Positions 52,471 through 61,448 of a stretch of 64,000 nucleotides of DNA are shown here, piece by piece; the first letter of the stretch is position 1; every line of letters begins with the position of its first letter. The stretch comes from Chloroflexota bacterium (lineage in GTDB: Bacteria; Chloroflexota; Anaerolineae; Aggregatilineales; Phototrophicaceae): the NCBI GenBank assembly GCA_028875245.1, contig JAPPEU010000025.1, positions 1-64,000 on the forward strand. The letters run 5' to 3'. Both the position numbers and the translations under genes were made by a program. Below the pieces are notes generated by a model, which had not been told where the DNA came from, did no database searches, and saw only the letters and a list, made by a program, of their open reading frames with translations.

Positions 52471-52659
52471 CTAAGAATTTTCGGCTGAAGCGCCTTCATG
52501 AGAAGATTCAAAACGCTCGCGCGCTGCGGGCGGCGCGTCCTCCGGCAGGGGACCGCTGACATCCTTGCGGAAGCGGCGAGCGGCGATCAAAACCCCAACG
52601 ATGATGTTGATGATGATGATCGCGTCAAAGATTTCCGGTGTGAGGAATTCAAGCGACAT
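52471..52659 (-). CDS. Small membrane protein, function unknown
   Basis: 62 residues: one predicted transmembrane helix (residues about 12-27, IIIINIIVGVLIAARR), followed by a polar, Pro/Glu/Ser-rich tail. The basic residues after the helix suggest the tail is cytoplasmic. It sits between lysS and serS on the same strand. No clear ribosome-binding site is visible before the ATG, so the gene status is moderately supported only. Confidence 0.5.
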   Translation of the reverse strand: MSLEFLTPEIFDAIIIINIIVGVLIAARRFRKDVSGPLPEDAPPAARERFESSHEGASAENS

Positions 52660-52729
52660 TGGCGATTTGGCTCAGCATCTGCTGTGATCACGCTGCTTGC
52701 GCTTATCGACGAGCGGCGGCGCGTCTCCC

Positions 52730-54616
52730 TTAACGTCCCGAATTCCAGAATTCCGCCGGCGAGATTTCTGTCAAGTTTTCCGCAACGCGGTAAAGGGCTT
52801 CTTCTGTCATCACATAGAGCTCGCCATCAAGAGCCGCGCGCAAATTCTGCAGCTGTGCCAGCGAGCCCTCGAGCGCATTCGCCAGGCGAAACTCGATGCC
52901 GATGTCCGCGGCGGGCAGGTAGAGCGCGAGCGGCCGTTTGGCGCCGTCCAGCCGGTGATCCAGGCGATACTCGAGGCCACGCACGGCGGCATCGAGCATG
53001 AATTGCCCGCGCAGATCGGCTTCCGTCAATTGAGGCGACCGCATGTGCGGGTAGAGCAGCACATCGCGAATGCTGGTCTGGTCGGTCAGCAGCATCACCA
53101 TGCGATCGACGCCGCTGCCGAAACCGCCATTTGGCGGCATGCCGTAACGCATCGCCTTCAGGTAATCTTCATCCAGCGGCGTCGTCTCGTCGGATTCCTC
53201 GGCATAAAGCCGCTTCATTTCGACGAAGCGCGCCTGCTGATCGCGCGGGTCATTGAGCTCGGTGAAGGCGTTGCCCATTTCCATGCCAGCGATGAAAAAC
53301 TCGAAGCGTTCGGTGTGGCTCTCGATGTAGCGCCGTTCCTTTTCATCCGCAGCCGAGCTCGCGCCTTGAATGCGCTTGGCGAATGGCGACATATCCCGCG
53401 GATAATCCTTGATGATCGTCGGCTGGGTCAAGTGCCGTTCAATGTGGTTGCCCAGGATGTGCTCGACGATCATGCGGCCCCAGGTATCGGCCGGATCCAG
53501 CCCGTCGGCCATGCCGCGCGCCTCCAGGCAAGCATAAAGCGCTTGGCTCGTCGGGTAATCCATGTAGTCGAAGCCGAGCAGCTCCCGCGCCGCCTCGCGG
53601 ATGCTGACGCGCTTCCAGGGCGGCGCAAGCTCGATTCGCTCTCCCTGATACATTATCTCGGTGGCGCCCGTCACTTGTTCGGCTGTGTAGGCGAACATTC
53701 GCTCGGTGATGTCCATCACGCCGTTGTAGTCGATGTAGGCTTTGTAAAACTCCAACATGGTGAATTCGGTGTTGTGTTTATAACTCACGCCTTCATTGCG
53801 GAAGTCGCGCCCGATTTCATAGACGGCGTCGAACCCGCCGACCAGCAGCCGTTTCAGATAGAGCTCAAAACTGATTCGCAAATACAAATCTTGATGCAGC
53901 TGATTGTGATGCGTGGTGAAGGGGCGGGCGGCCGCGCCACCGTAGAGCGGCTGCAAGACCGGCGTCTCCACCTCCAGCATGCCTTCAGCATCCAGAAAAT
54001 CGCGCAGCGCTTTGATTGTGCGCGCCCGTTTGACAAATATGTCACGGACGGACTTGTTCACCGCCAGATCGGCGTAGCGCTGACGGTAGCGTGTTTCCCG
54101 GTCTTTGAATTCCCCATATTCGATGATGGACCCGTCATCGAGGCGCCGCTCTTTGACCACCGGCAGCGGGCTGAGCGCCTTGCTGATGAGCCGCAGCTGC
54201 CGCGCTTCAACGCTGATCTCGCCGGTCCGCGTCCGCATCAGCGCGCCGGTCGCCTGGACAAAATCATCGACATCAATCAGCTTGCGCCGGATCTGTTCGT
54301 AGCTGTCTTCCCCCAGCGCATTGACGCGGAGAAACAACTGCACCCGGCCGCTCTCGTCTTCAATATGCGCGAAAGAAACCTTGCCCTTTGCATTCAGCCG
54401 TCGAATGCGACCGGCGACAGTCACCTCAATGCGGTCTGCATGCGCGTCAACGCGGTCTTCAGCTTCGGCGGCGGATTCCGCGCGCAGAAACAGCGCAACA
54501 GCATCGGCGATGCGATGCGTCCGCTCTATGCGCGCCGGATAAAGCTCAACGCCTTTTTCTCGCAGGCGCTCGGCCTTTTCCAGCCGCTCAAGTTCCAGTT
54601 TTGTCGGTTGCCACAT
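52730..54616 (-). CDS. lysS: Lysyl-tRNA synthetase (class II) with C-terminal extension
   Basis: 628 residues; typical enzymes are about 490-510. An N-terminal OB-fold anticodon-binding domain ([23 protein letters not shown]) is followed by the class II core: motif 2 region [20 protein letters not shown] and motif 3 [26 protein letters not shown], which normally ends the protein. Then about 100 further residues (about 528-628) follow in frame: beta/alpha-rich, with [20 protein letters not shown] and ending AEFWNSG. I recognise no family for that part. ATG at 54,616; a TATAAT at 54,764-54,769 (minus) lies upstream. Confidence 0.94.
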   Translation of the reverse strand: MWQPTKLELERLEKAERLREKGVELYPARIERTHRIADAVALFLRAESAAEAEDRVDAHADRIEVTVAGRIRRLNAKGKVSFAHIEDESGRVQLFLRVNALGEDSYEQIRRKLIDVDDFVQATGALMRTRTGEISVEARQLRLISKALSPLPVVKERRLDDGSIIEYGEFKDRETRYRQRYADLAVNKSVRDIFVKRARTIKALRDFLDAEGMLEVETPVLQPLYGGAAARPFTTHHNQLHQDLYLRISFELYLKRLLVGGFDAVYEIGRDFRNEGVSYKHNTEFTMLEFYKAYIDYNGVMDITERMFAYTAEQVTGATEIMYQGERIELAPPWKRVSIREAARELLGFDYMDYPTSQALYACLEARGMADGLDPADTWGRMIVEHILGNHIERHLTQPTIIKDYPRDMSPFAKRIQGASSAADEKERRYIESHTERFEFFIAGMEMGNAFTELNDPRDQQARFVEMKRLYAEESDETTPLDEDYLKAMRYGMPPNGGFGSGVDRMVMLLTDQTSIRDVLLYPHMRSPQLTEADLRGQFMLDAAVRGLEYRLDHRLDGAKRPLALYLPAADIGIEFRLANALEGSLAQLQNLRAALDGELYVMTEEALYRVAENLTEISPAEFWNSGR

Positions 54617-54763
54617 GTGCCGGTCATTCTCCCGCGGAGGCTTGATTCTCGCTTGATATTTCAGTCCCGCGGCTGGCTTTGATCCACGCCGTCAACTCAC
54701 AGAGTGAAAGCAGGTCAGCGCTCGCTCTGGCAGCGGTTTCCCAAGCCTGAACGCCCCGAGAAT

Positions 54764-54769
54764 ATTATA
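54764..54769 (-). promoter_or_regulatory. Possible lysS -10 element
   Basis: TATAAT on the minus strand, about 150 bases upstream of the lysS start. The best -35-like hexamer (TTCAAC) is 19 bases away, so the match is partial. The 276-base spacer to the divergent MFS gene holds nothing else recognised. Confidence 0.35.
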
Positions 54770-54892
54770 GATTGGCGCGGAAATACAGGTTGAATCAAGT
54801 CGCGCAAATTGCTTCAAACTAGCGCTTGCATTCAGGGCGGACTGTTGTACTCTTGGCGAATTTGCAAAAAAAGTTGCAGAGTTCGGGCGTTT

Positions 54893-56164
54893 ATGCAAGA
54901 AGCTGAGGAATCACAGCCTCCTAATCGCTGGGGCGTCACGCTGATCATCGTGGCGCTGGCGCAGGCGCTTGGCACCGGCGGCATCACCCTCGTTTATCCA
55001 TTTCTGCCTTTATACATTCAGACCTTAAGAGAGGCCCATTTCATAAGCCCGGAATTGCTGGCGGGTTTGGTCATTGGCGCGCCGCCTTTGGTCGCCTCGC
55101 TTGCCATGCCGTTTTGGGGACGGCTGGCTGATCAATACGGGCGCAAGAAGATGGTCATGCGCGCTTTGTTCGGCGCCGCGATCGTGCTCTTGTTGATGGG
55201 CTTTGCCGAGACCGCTTTGGCGCTCATCGCCCTGCGCGCCTTGCAAGGGCTGACCAGCGGAATCATCGCCTCCAGCATGGCCCTGGTCGCCGGTGAGAGC
55301 CCGCGCGAACGCATCGGCTTTGCCATCGGTACGCTGCAGGTCGGCTTATTCGGCGGCGCGGCTATCGGCCCGCTGGTCGGCGGCGTCCTGGCGGAGCACT
55401 TTGGCTTTCGCATTCCATTCTTGTTTACATCGGCGATGCTCGTGCTGGCGGGCTTGCTGGTGACCATCGGCGTACGCGAGACTTACAGGCCTGCATCAGA
55501 CAGCAAGCTCAATCTGAATCCACGCAAGATGCTCCAAGCCTGGGGCGGGATCTTGCGCGCGCGCGGCGTGAAAACGGTGTACTGCCTGCGTTTTCTCAAC
55601 GGCTTCGCGCAGCGCTCGATCATGCCAATTGCGCCGCTCTTTGTCATGGCTTTAATCCCGAGCGCGCTGGCCGCTGGCGCGAGCAGTTATGCCGGCCTGG
55701 TGATTACGGTGTCGTCGATTGCGATTACAGCGGGTTCCTTCGTATTTGGCTGGCTGGGCGACAGATGGGGCTATCGCAATGTGCTGATCCTGACTTCGCT
55801 GATGGCGATGCTGTTTTATGTGCCGCAGGCTCTTGTCGCCAACGTTCATCAATTGCTGGTTTTGCAGGCGCTGGCGGGCTTCGCGGCCGGTGGCGTTTTG
55901 TCCGCGCCGGCGGCGATGCTGGCCAAATACACCGACCTGGGCGCTGAAGGCTCGGTCTACGGGCTGGATGCCTCTGTCTCATCCTTCGCCAACGGCATGG
56001 CGCCCATGACCGCCTCGGTGATCGCGGCCATGTTCGGCTTGCGCGCTGTCTTTGCCGCGGTCGCCATCTATTATCTTTCAATCCTGCTCATCGGCGCGCG
56101 GCTTTTGCCCAAATCAAAGCGGAGGCTGTTCCGTTTTCCCGCGGCTGTTTCGGCCGGCAGCTAA
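54893..56164 (+). CDS. MFS transporter, tandem copy 1
   Basis: 423 residues with about twelve membrane helices. Helix 2-3 loop GRLADQYGRKKMVMRALFG is the major-facilitator signature, and SGIIASSMALVAGESPRERIG and GTLQVGLFGGAAIGPLVGG belong to helices 4 and 5 of drug-export-like members. The start chosen is ATG at 54,893 (MQEAEESQPPNRW); an in-frame start 84 bases upstream is less likely. It is paralogous to the next gene, with MRALFG, RHRVGF and LYVPQAL blocks in the same places. Confidence 0.86.
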   Translation: MQEAEESQPPNRWGVTLIIVALAQALGTGGITLVYPFLPLYIQTLREAHFISPELLAGLVIGAPPLVASLAMPFWGRLADQYGRKKMVMRALFGAAIVLLLMGFAETALALIALRALQGLTSGIIASSMALVAGESPRERIGFAIGTLQVGLFGGAAIGPLVGGVLAEHFGFRIPFLFTSAMLVLAGLLVTIGVRETYRPASDSKLNLNPRKMLQAWGGILRARGVKTVYCLRFLNGFAQRSIMPIAPLFVMALIPSALAAGASSYAGLVITVSSIAITAGSFVFGWLGDRWGYRNVLILTSLMAMLFYVPQALVANVHQLLVLQALAGFAAGGVLSAPAAMLAKYTDLGAEGSVYGLDASVSSFANGMAPMTASVIAAMFGLRAVFAAVAIYYLSILLIGARLLPKSKRRLFRFPAAVSAGS

Positions 56165-56235
56165 GCCCGTGCGATCAGCCTTGATCATGACGCGCAGTCG
56201 CGTTTCTACTCACCAAGCCGACAGGTCCGGTATAA

Positions 56236-57522
56236 ATGGCTAAAGTCCTTTCTGCGAATGCACAGGCGTTCACCCGCGGCTTTGCGCTTCCGCATACCTG
56301 GAAATTTACCTTGAGCGTCGTCTTCCTGGTGCAGGTCCTGTCGGCGGTCGGCTTTTCAATGATGTTCCCCTTTTTGCCGCTGCATATCGACGAATTGGGA
56401 AGCTCGACCGGCTTAAGCACGGAATTGGCCGCCGGTTTGGTCATTTCGGTGCAGGGCATCACCATGATGGTGACCGCGCCATTTTGGGGCGCCGTCGCCG
56501 ACCGCTTCGGGCGCAAGAAGATGATCATGCGCGCGCTCTTCGGCGGCGCAATCACCATGGCTTTTATGGCGTTCTCGCAGACTGCCGAGCAGTTGATCAT
56601 CATGCGCGCCCTGCAAGGTTTGATCACGGGCACCGTCTCGGCCAACAACGCGCTCGTGGCGGCGGCCACGCCCAGGCACCGCGTCGGCTTCGCCATGGGC
56701 GCCTTGCAATTGGGGCTTTGGATTGGCGTTGCTATCGGGCCGTTGATTGGCGGCATTCTCGCCGATCACTTCGGCTACAGTCTGCCTTATCTGTTCACCG
56801 CCGGGCTGCTTGCCGCCGGTGGACTGGTGGTGCTGTTCGGCGTCGGCGAGAGTTTCAGCGCGTCAAAAGATTCTATCGCGTTTCATCCCGCCTCCCTGGT
56901 CCGCGGCTGGAAGGACATCCTGGGAACAGCGGGCGTCGGCCTGGCGCTCTTCATACGTTTCCTGGCTGGCTTGGCCCGTATGATCATCGTGCCGATAGCG
57001 CCGCTCTTCGTAGTTTCTCTGATCGCGACCGATGCCGGCAATACCTACGCCGGTCTCTTCATGGCGGTCTCCGCCGCCGCCTCCACCATAGGCGCCGTAT
57101 ACCTGGGCAACCTGGGCGATCGCATAAGCCACCGCAAAGTCCTGTTCTATTGTTCCGCGGCCGCTGCTCTGTTCTATGTGCCGCAGGCCCTGGTCGCTGA
57201 TATCTGGCAGCTTCTCATTTTGCAGGCCCTGGCGGGTATCGCGGCTGGCGGGCTGGTTGCGGCGCCGAGCGCGCTGCTGTCACGTTATGCCGGCACCGAG
57301 CGCGCGGGCGCCGTCTACGGCATCGAGAATTCGGTCATGGCCGGTTCCCGGGCCGCCGCTCCGCTATTCGGCGCGACAGTCGCGCTGCTGCTCGGCATGC
57401 GCGGCACCTTCCTGGCCACGGCCTTGGTCTTCGCGCTCATTGCCCTGACCGCCTGGTATTTCCTGCCACAGGACAAGCTCGAGCCGGCGCCCAAGCGTTC
57501 ACCGCGTGCAAAGACAGCCTGA
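56236..57522 (+). CDS. MFS transporter, tandem copy 2
   Basis: 428 residues, about twelve membrane helices. FWGAVADRFGRKKMIMRALFGGA and ALVAAATPRHRVGFAMGALQLGLWIGVAIGPLIGG match the equivalent parts of its upstream neighbour, and the C-terminal half has LYVPQALVAD. The two are diverged tandem duplicates, 71 bases apart on one strand. An export role for drugs, sugars or metabolites is plausible; the substrate is unknown. Confidence 0.88.
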   Translation: MAKVLSANAQAFTRGFALPHTWKFTLSVVFLVQVLSAVGFSMMFPFLPLHIDELGSSTGLSTELAAGLVISVQGITMMVTAPFWGAVADRFGRKKMIMRALFGGAITMAFMAFSQTAEQLIIMRALQGLITGTVSANNALVAAATPRHRVGFAMGALQLGLWIGVAIGPLIGGILADHFGYSLPYLFTAGLLAAGGLVVLFGVGESFSASKDSIAFHPASLVRGWKDILGTAGVGLALFIRFLAGLARMIIVPIAPLFVVSLIATDAGNTYAGLFMAVSAAASTIGAVYLGNLGDRISHRKVLFYCSAAAALFYVPQALVADIWQLLILQALAGIAAGGLVAAPSALLSRYAGTERAGAVYGIENSVMAGSRAAAPLFGATVALLLGMRGTFLATALVFALIALTAWYFLPQDKLEPAPKRSPRAKTA

Positions 57523-57583
57523 GTTCGCCATTCCCAGGTGATCCGTCGCTTGCAGTCACCCGCCTGCGCTGTACAATTGATCC

Positions 57584-58297
57584 ATGGCTCGCAAACGTGA
57601 TCCGCTCGACAAGGTCGATAATTTTGATGCGCGCAAGGCAAAATACGCGCCGATCTCCGCCGCGCTGACGGAAGTCTACGGCCGGCTGGATTGGTCGCGC
57701 AATCAAGACGGCATGGACGAATTGATCAGTTGCATCTTGAGCCAGAGCACGAACGACATCAACCGCGACCGCGCCTTCGCCCGTCTGAAGGAGCGCTTCC
57801 CGGATTGGGAGGCGGTTCGCTTCGCTGAACTGGAGGACTTGATCGACGCCGTGCGCCCGGCCGGGCTGGCGAATCAAAAGGCGCCGCGCATTCAAAATGC
57901 GCTCGAAGTCATCTTTGAGAAAGTCGGCGCCTACAGCATCGACTTTCTGAATGATCTGTCGCTGGACGAAGCCAAAGCCTGGCTCGTCTCGCTGAAAGGC
58001 ATCGGCCCCAAGACGGCGGCGATCGTCTTGTGCTTCGCTTACGGCCGTCCGGCTTTTCCCGTCGACACCCATATCTATCGCGTCAGCAAGCGCATTGGTT
58101 TCTTGCCGGAGAAGCTCTCGGCCGATGACGCCCACCCGGTGATGGAAGCGATCGCGCCGCCCGAAGATTATTATCAATTTCATATTCAACTGATTCAGCA
58201 CGGGCGCGATACCTGCCATGCGCGCAAGCCGGCCTGTGAGCGCTGCAGCTTAATTGACCACTGTGACTTTTATGTCGCTGCTGCAGCCAGCGGCTAG
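57584..58297 (+). CDS. nth: Endonuclease III, base-excision DNA glycosylase
   Basis: 237 residues. Helix-hairpin-helix LKGIGPKTAAIVL, catalytic Lys143 (PKTA) and Asp161 (VDTHI), and four cysteines at 211, 218, 221 and 227 in the spacing of the 4Fe-4S cluster. These residues are all preserved, so the enzyme should remove oxidised pyrimidines and cut at abasic sites. The GPKTA hairpin differs slightly from E. coli GRKTA. Starts 61 bases after the MFS gene with ATG. Confidence 0.94.
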   Translation: MARKRDPLDKVDNFDARKAKYAPISAALTEVYGRLDWSRNQDGMDELISCILSQSTNDINRDRAFARLKERFPDWEAVRFAELEDLIDAVRPAGLANQKAPRIQNALEVIFEKVGAYSIDFLNDLSLDEAKAWLVSLKGIGPKTAAIVLCFAYGRPAFPVDTHIYRVSKRIGFLPEKLSADDAHPVMEAIAPPEDYYQFHIQLIQHGRDTCHARKPACERCSLIDHCDFYVAAAASG

Positions 58298-58326
58298 CCA
58301 TTTGCCAATAGAAAACGAGGGAAAAT

Positions 58327-59115
58327 TTGTCAGAAAATGCGGAACCTCAGCTTCATGTGATCATTTCGCCCCATTTTGATGATGGCGTCTTCAGTTGCGG
58401 CGGCACGGCGAGCAAGCTGACGGCGGCTGGGCACTCGGTGCTGGTGATTACCATGATGGGCGGCCTCTTCCATGGCGAACTGCCGGACACGCCAATATTG
58501 GCCGATCTGCATCAACGTTGGCGCGCGGGGGAGGATCCACTTCGTCAGCGCCAAATCGAGGACGAACAAGCCTCGCGAACCCTGGACGTCGATTTCATGC
58601 ACGTGCCGCTTCCTGATTGTGTTTATCGCCTGGCGGGCGATCTCGCGCTGTATCCTTCGGAAGATTCACTCTTTGCCGATGTGCATCCGGCGGATTATGC
58701 GCCGCGGCTGTTGAAGGGCATTCAGATTCCCGAGTTGGAAACGGCGGCGCGCATTTATCTTCCCCTGGGCGTCGGGCGCCATGTCGATCATCAGATCGTG
58801 CGCGACTGGGGGTTGACGCAAATGCGCGATGCGCCGGACAGGTCGCTGCTGCGCTTCTATGCCGAATTCCCTTATTCCCGCGCCGACCGATCAACCGAGG
58901 CGGCGCTGGCGGCGATGAATATCCCGCTGGAGCCGGCCGACAGCGCCTTTGGCGACGCGGCCATGCGGGCGAAAATCCGGGCGATTGCCTGTTATGACTC
59001 GCAGATCAGCACGTTCTGGGATAGCCTGGCGTCGATGGAAACAGAGGTGAGGCGAGCCTTTGCAGACCCGCAAACAGCCGGTTATGTCGAAAGGCTCTGG
59101 AAGATCTCCAGCTAG
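58327..59115 (+). CDS. PIG-L/LmbE-family N-acetylglucosaminyl deacetylase-like protein
   Basis: 262 residues. Zinc site formed by PHFDD at 15-19 and the HVDHQ pair at 152-156, as in the PIG-L family (MshB, BshB, LmbE), which remove acetyl groups from GlcNAc conjugates of thiols or lipids. The common PHPDD is PHFDD here. TTG start with GAGGG five bases upstream; there is no nearby in-frame ATG. The proteins of a mycothiol or bacillithiol pathway are not seen in the window, so the substrate stays open. Confidence 0.88.
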   Translation: MSENAEPQLHVIISPHFDDGVFSCGGTASKLTAAGHSVLVITMMGGLFHGELPDTPILADLHQRWRAGEDPLRQRQIEDEQASRTLDVDFMHVPLPDCVYRLAGDLALYPSEDSLFADVHPADYAPRLLKGIQIPELETAARIYLPLGVGRHVDHQIVRDWGLTQMRDAPDRSLLRFYAEFPYSRADRSTEAALAAMNIPLEPADSAFGDAAMRAKIRAIACYDSQISTFWDSLASMETEVRRAFADPQTAGYVERLWKISS

Positions 59116-59182
59116 TTGAGGCCACATGGCGCGCGAGGCATCGGCGCCGGGACGGGTCAGTGCCTGCGACTATTGACGGAGA

Positions 59183-59253
59183 GGCGACGGTGGGATTCGA
59201 ACCCACGAATGAAGGTTTTGCAAACCTCTGCCTTACCACTTGGCTACGTCGCC
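59183..59253 (-). tRNA. tRNA-Cys (GCA)
   Basis: A 71-base tRNA on the minus strand. Acceptor GGCGACG/CGTCGCC is perfect; the anticodon stem GAGGT/ACCTT encloses loop TTGCAAA with anticodon GCA; the T-arm is GTGGG-TTCGAAT-CCCAC. CCA is not encoded. It lies in the spacer between the PIG-L and SDR genes and has a promoter of its own. Confidence 0.95.
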
Positions 59254-59266
59254 TGAAGCGACGCAT

Positions 59267-59294
59267 ATTATACTTCTCCGCCGCCGCTTTTCAA
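59267..59294 (-). promoter_or_regulatory. Promoter of tRNA-Cys
   Basis: On the minus strand TTGAAA (59,289-59,294) and TATAAT (59,267-59,272) are 16 bases apart, and the tRNA 5' end follows 13 bases after the -10 box. This matches a compact stable-RNA promoter. It also overlaps the end region of the SDR gene. Confidence 0.75.
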
Positions 59295-59301
59295 GAACAA
59301 C

Positions 59302-60087
59302 TTAGGGCGGCTCGTCCCGGGGCGTCCAGCCGAAGGGCAGGTCTTCATCCAGCGCGTCATAGGGGCCGCCGGCGTCGCTGTCCCCGAGGCCGATGTTTTC
59401 AATTGCGCCTGTGGCCGGCAGCAGCGCGCTCCGCCGCAGGTCTCGCGCATAATAAATCTGCTTATCTTCCACAGCGGCGATGGCGAGCTGAGCGACGCCG
59501 CGCGCGAGCTCAGCGACCGGCATCGGCGCGATCCTGCCCAGGAGCGTCCATGACAGAGGCGGCAGCGCGCCCAACAATGACATGGTGCGGTAAAACAGGG
59601 GGCGGCGCTGCCCCGGCGCATAGAGCAGCGGCGCCCGCACGATAGTAGCGTGCAATCCCACCCGGCTGATGTACGCTTCCGCCTCTCGTTTGGCTCGGAT
59701 GTAACCGCGGCTGATCCAGGGCGCGCTGACGCCGCTGATGAGGATCATGCGCCTGACGCCGTCGCTGACGCACATATTGGCCACGTTGCGCGCGGAAACA
59801 AAGTTGAGCCGGTGAAATGACAGGCCCTGCGTTGGATCTGCCCGTAAGCTGCCGACTGTATGAATGACCACCGAATGAAAGCGCGCCTTGCCACGCAGGC
59901 TGGCCGGGCTCCAGACATCGGCCGTCGACCAGCGGATTTGCGGGGCAAGCGACTCCAGTTTATCTTCCGCGCCCGGGCGAACAAGGAGGCTGACGCTGGC
60001 GCCTTGCGCGCGCAGGGCGGCCGCGATGTTGTCGCCCAGGAAGCTGCCGCCGCCTGTGACCAATATGCCGCGTGAAGGCCTCACCAT
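59302..60087 (-). CDS. NAD(P)-binding epimerase-like protein (atypical SDR)
   Basis: 261 residues of the extended/atypical short-chain dehydrogenase superfamily. Glycine-rich GILVTGGGSFLGDNIAAALRAQG starts the Rossmann fold. A YIRAKREAE segment holds the YxxxK pair and SGVSAPWISRG precedes it. It resembles NDUFA9-like or nucleoside-sugar epimerase relatives that bind NADPH; the C-terminal third is less conserved. The substrate is unknown. Confidence 0.82.
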   Translation of the reverse strand: MVRPSRGILVTGGGSFLGDNIAAALRAQGASVSLLVRPGAEDKLESLAPQIRWSTADVWSPASLRGKARFHSVVIHTVGSLRADPTQGLSFHRLNFVSARNVANMCVSDGVRRMILISGVSAPWISRGYIRAKREAEAYISRVGLHATIVRAPLLYAPGQRRPLFYRTMSLLGALPPLSWTLLGRIAPMPVAELARGVAQLAIAAVEDKQIYYARDLRRSALLPATGAIENIGLGDSDAGGPYDALDEDLPFGWTPRDEPP

Positions 60088-60291
60088 AAACTTGCGCTCG
60101 CGCTCAAACCTCGCCAGAACCTGAAAGCTCGCTCAACCGCGCGGGCGAAGGCCATGGAAGGATGCCCCTGCGGTCAACCGCCAAATTCGATATCGTCATC
60201 TCTCTCGACAATTTTGGCATCATTTGGGAAAAATACCGCGTAAAGTATCAGACAGTTTCTACAAAGTGAAATATGAACGCTAAGGCGAGAT

Positions 60292-60319
60292 TTGTTATGC
60301 TTCGCCGTTGCTGTATAAT
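60292..60319 (+). promoter_or_regulatory. Promoter upstream of recX
   Basis: TTGTTA (60,292-60,297) and TATAAT (60,314-60,319) with a 16-base spacer. The -10 is a perfect match. Transcription would begin near 60,326 and yield a leader of about 430 bases ahead of recX. Confidence 0.72.
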
Positions 60320-60325
60320 AAAGAT

Positions 60326-60752
60326 TGATGGCGGATGGTTGAACCGGCCGTCCGCCAGCTAAGAGGGAGTAAGTCAAGACCACCGACGCAAGTCGCTGCA
60401 AACGGGTGGAAGATATTGCGGCAAGTTTGGGTGGCGAGGCTTAAAGCGGACTCGGCGCGTTTTCCGCGCAATAGCGCGCGCCCGAGTTTGCGCCTGCGGT
60501 TCGTGCCGCGCAAATTATGAACGATTTGCCTGGATACGCTGGGATTGGATACTATGAGCTTTCTCACGGGAAGTTCATCGGCGAGAGAAAAACTGCGCCT
60601 GACCGTAGCGATTGAGATTAACCTACGAGGCGTTTCACGCTGATTCCGTTGCCATTTCACTAAACCCCTGGCGGTTTGACGCAATCCGTGATTTGTGATT
60701 GGTATGGCCGTAGCTTCGGAAGAACTGCGGTTGTTTGATTTGGACGGGCGAG
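60326..60752 (+). ncRNA. Long structured leader or small RNA upstream of recX
   Basis: This 427-base stretch has no convincing reading frame. It begins with hairpin TGGCGGA/TCCGCCA (arms near 60,328-60,334 and 60,350-60,357), followed by AAGAGGGAGTAAGTC. GC-rich palindromic runs occur around 60,450-60,490. A perfect -10 box precedes it. No class of RNase P, SRP, 6S or riboswitch was recognised. It may be an untranslated leader or a separate RNA; the evidence is promoter plus absence of coding. Confidence 0.35.
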
Positions 60753-61409
60753 ATGCCAGTCGTCACCGGTCTGGAAGTCTATCAGCGAGACAGGGAGCGC
60801 GTGAAGCTCTTCCTCGATGATGAGTTTGTCCTGGATTTGCCTTTGATGGAGGCGGCTCGCCTTCGCCGGGGGCAGTGCTTGACGGAAGCGGAAGTGCTGG
60901 AGTTGACCAGCGCTCGGGACCTCCAGCAGGCCTTTGACCGGGCTGTTGGTTTCCTGTCCTACAGACCACGCAGTGTTGAAGAAGTTCGCCGTCATCTTGT
61001 CAAGAAAGCTGTACCGGATTCTCTCATCGCGGTCGTGATGGCGCGATTGCAAGAGCGCGGCTATGTGAACGACCTGGAGTTTGCGCGATTTTGGATTGCC
61101 AATCGCGAACGTTTCAAGCCCATGGGTTCGCGCGCGCTCAAATACGAGCTGCGTCAGAAGGGCGTCGACGATGACGTCCTGGATGTCGCTATGGCGGGCG
61201 TCGATGAGAGTGAATCGGCCTACCGGGCGGCGGAAGCGCGGCTGTCGCGTTACAGCGGTCTCGCGCGCGGGGCGTTCAGGCATAAGTTGAGCGCTATGCT
61301 GCGCCGGCGCGGCTTCAGCGAATACGCGATCAACGATGTCACGCTGCGGATTCAAGAGGAGCTTGAAGAGCGCGATCCGGGCTACTTTCACCGCGACGAT
61401 GCGGAATAG
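60753..61409 (+). CDS. recX: Regulatory protein RecX
   Basis: 218 residues. A RecA modulator made of three-helix modules. RPRSVEEVRRHLVKKAVPDSLI and FARFWIANRERFKPMGSRALKYELRQKGV are typical, as is RGFSEYAINDVTL near the C-terminus. It is longer at the N-terminus than many RecX by a beta-strand section (VTGLEVYQRDRERVKLFLDDEF). ATG at 60,753 was chosen for that family start. No recA gene is adjacent in this window. Confidence 0.9.
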   Translation: MPVVTGLEVYQRDRERVKLFLDDEFVLDLPLMEAARLRRGQCLTEAEVLELTSARDLQQAFDRAVGFLSYRPRSVEEVRRHLVKKAVPDSLIAVVMARLQERGYVNDLEFARFWIANRERFKPMGSRALKYELRQKGVDDDVLDVAMAGVDESESAYRAAEARLSRYSGLARGAFRHKLSAMLRRRGFSEYAINDVTLRIQEELEERDPGYFHRDDAE

Positions 61410-61448
61410 AGTCGGTGGGTATTTGCCGAATGGACTAAAGAAAGGAGC

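Noticed and set aside
52697..54682. 661-residue plus-strand frame opposite lysS
   Set aside because: Antisense shadow of a GC-rich synthetase gene; composition and motifs do not support a protein.
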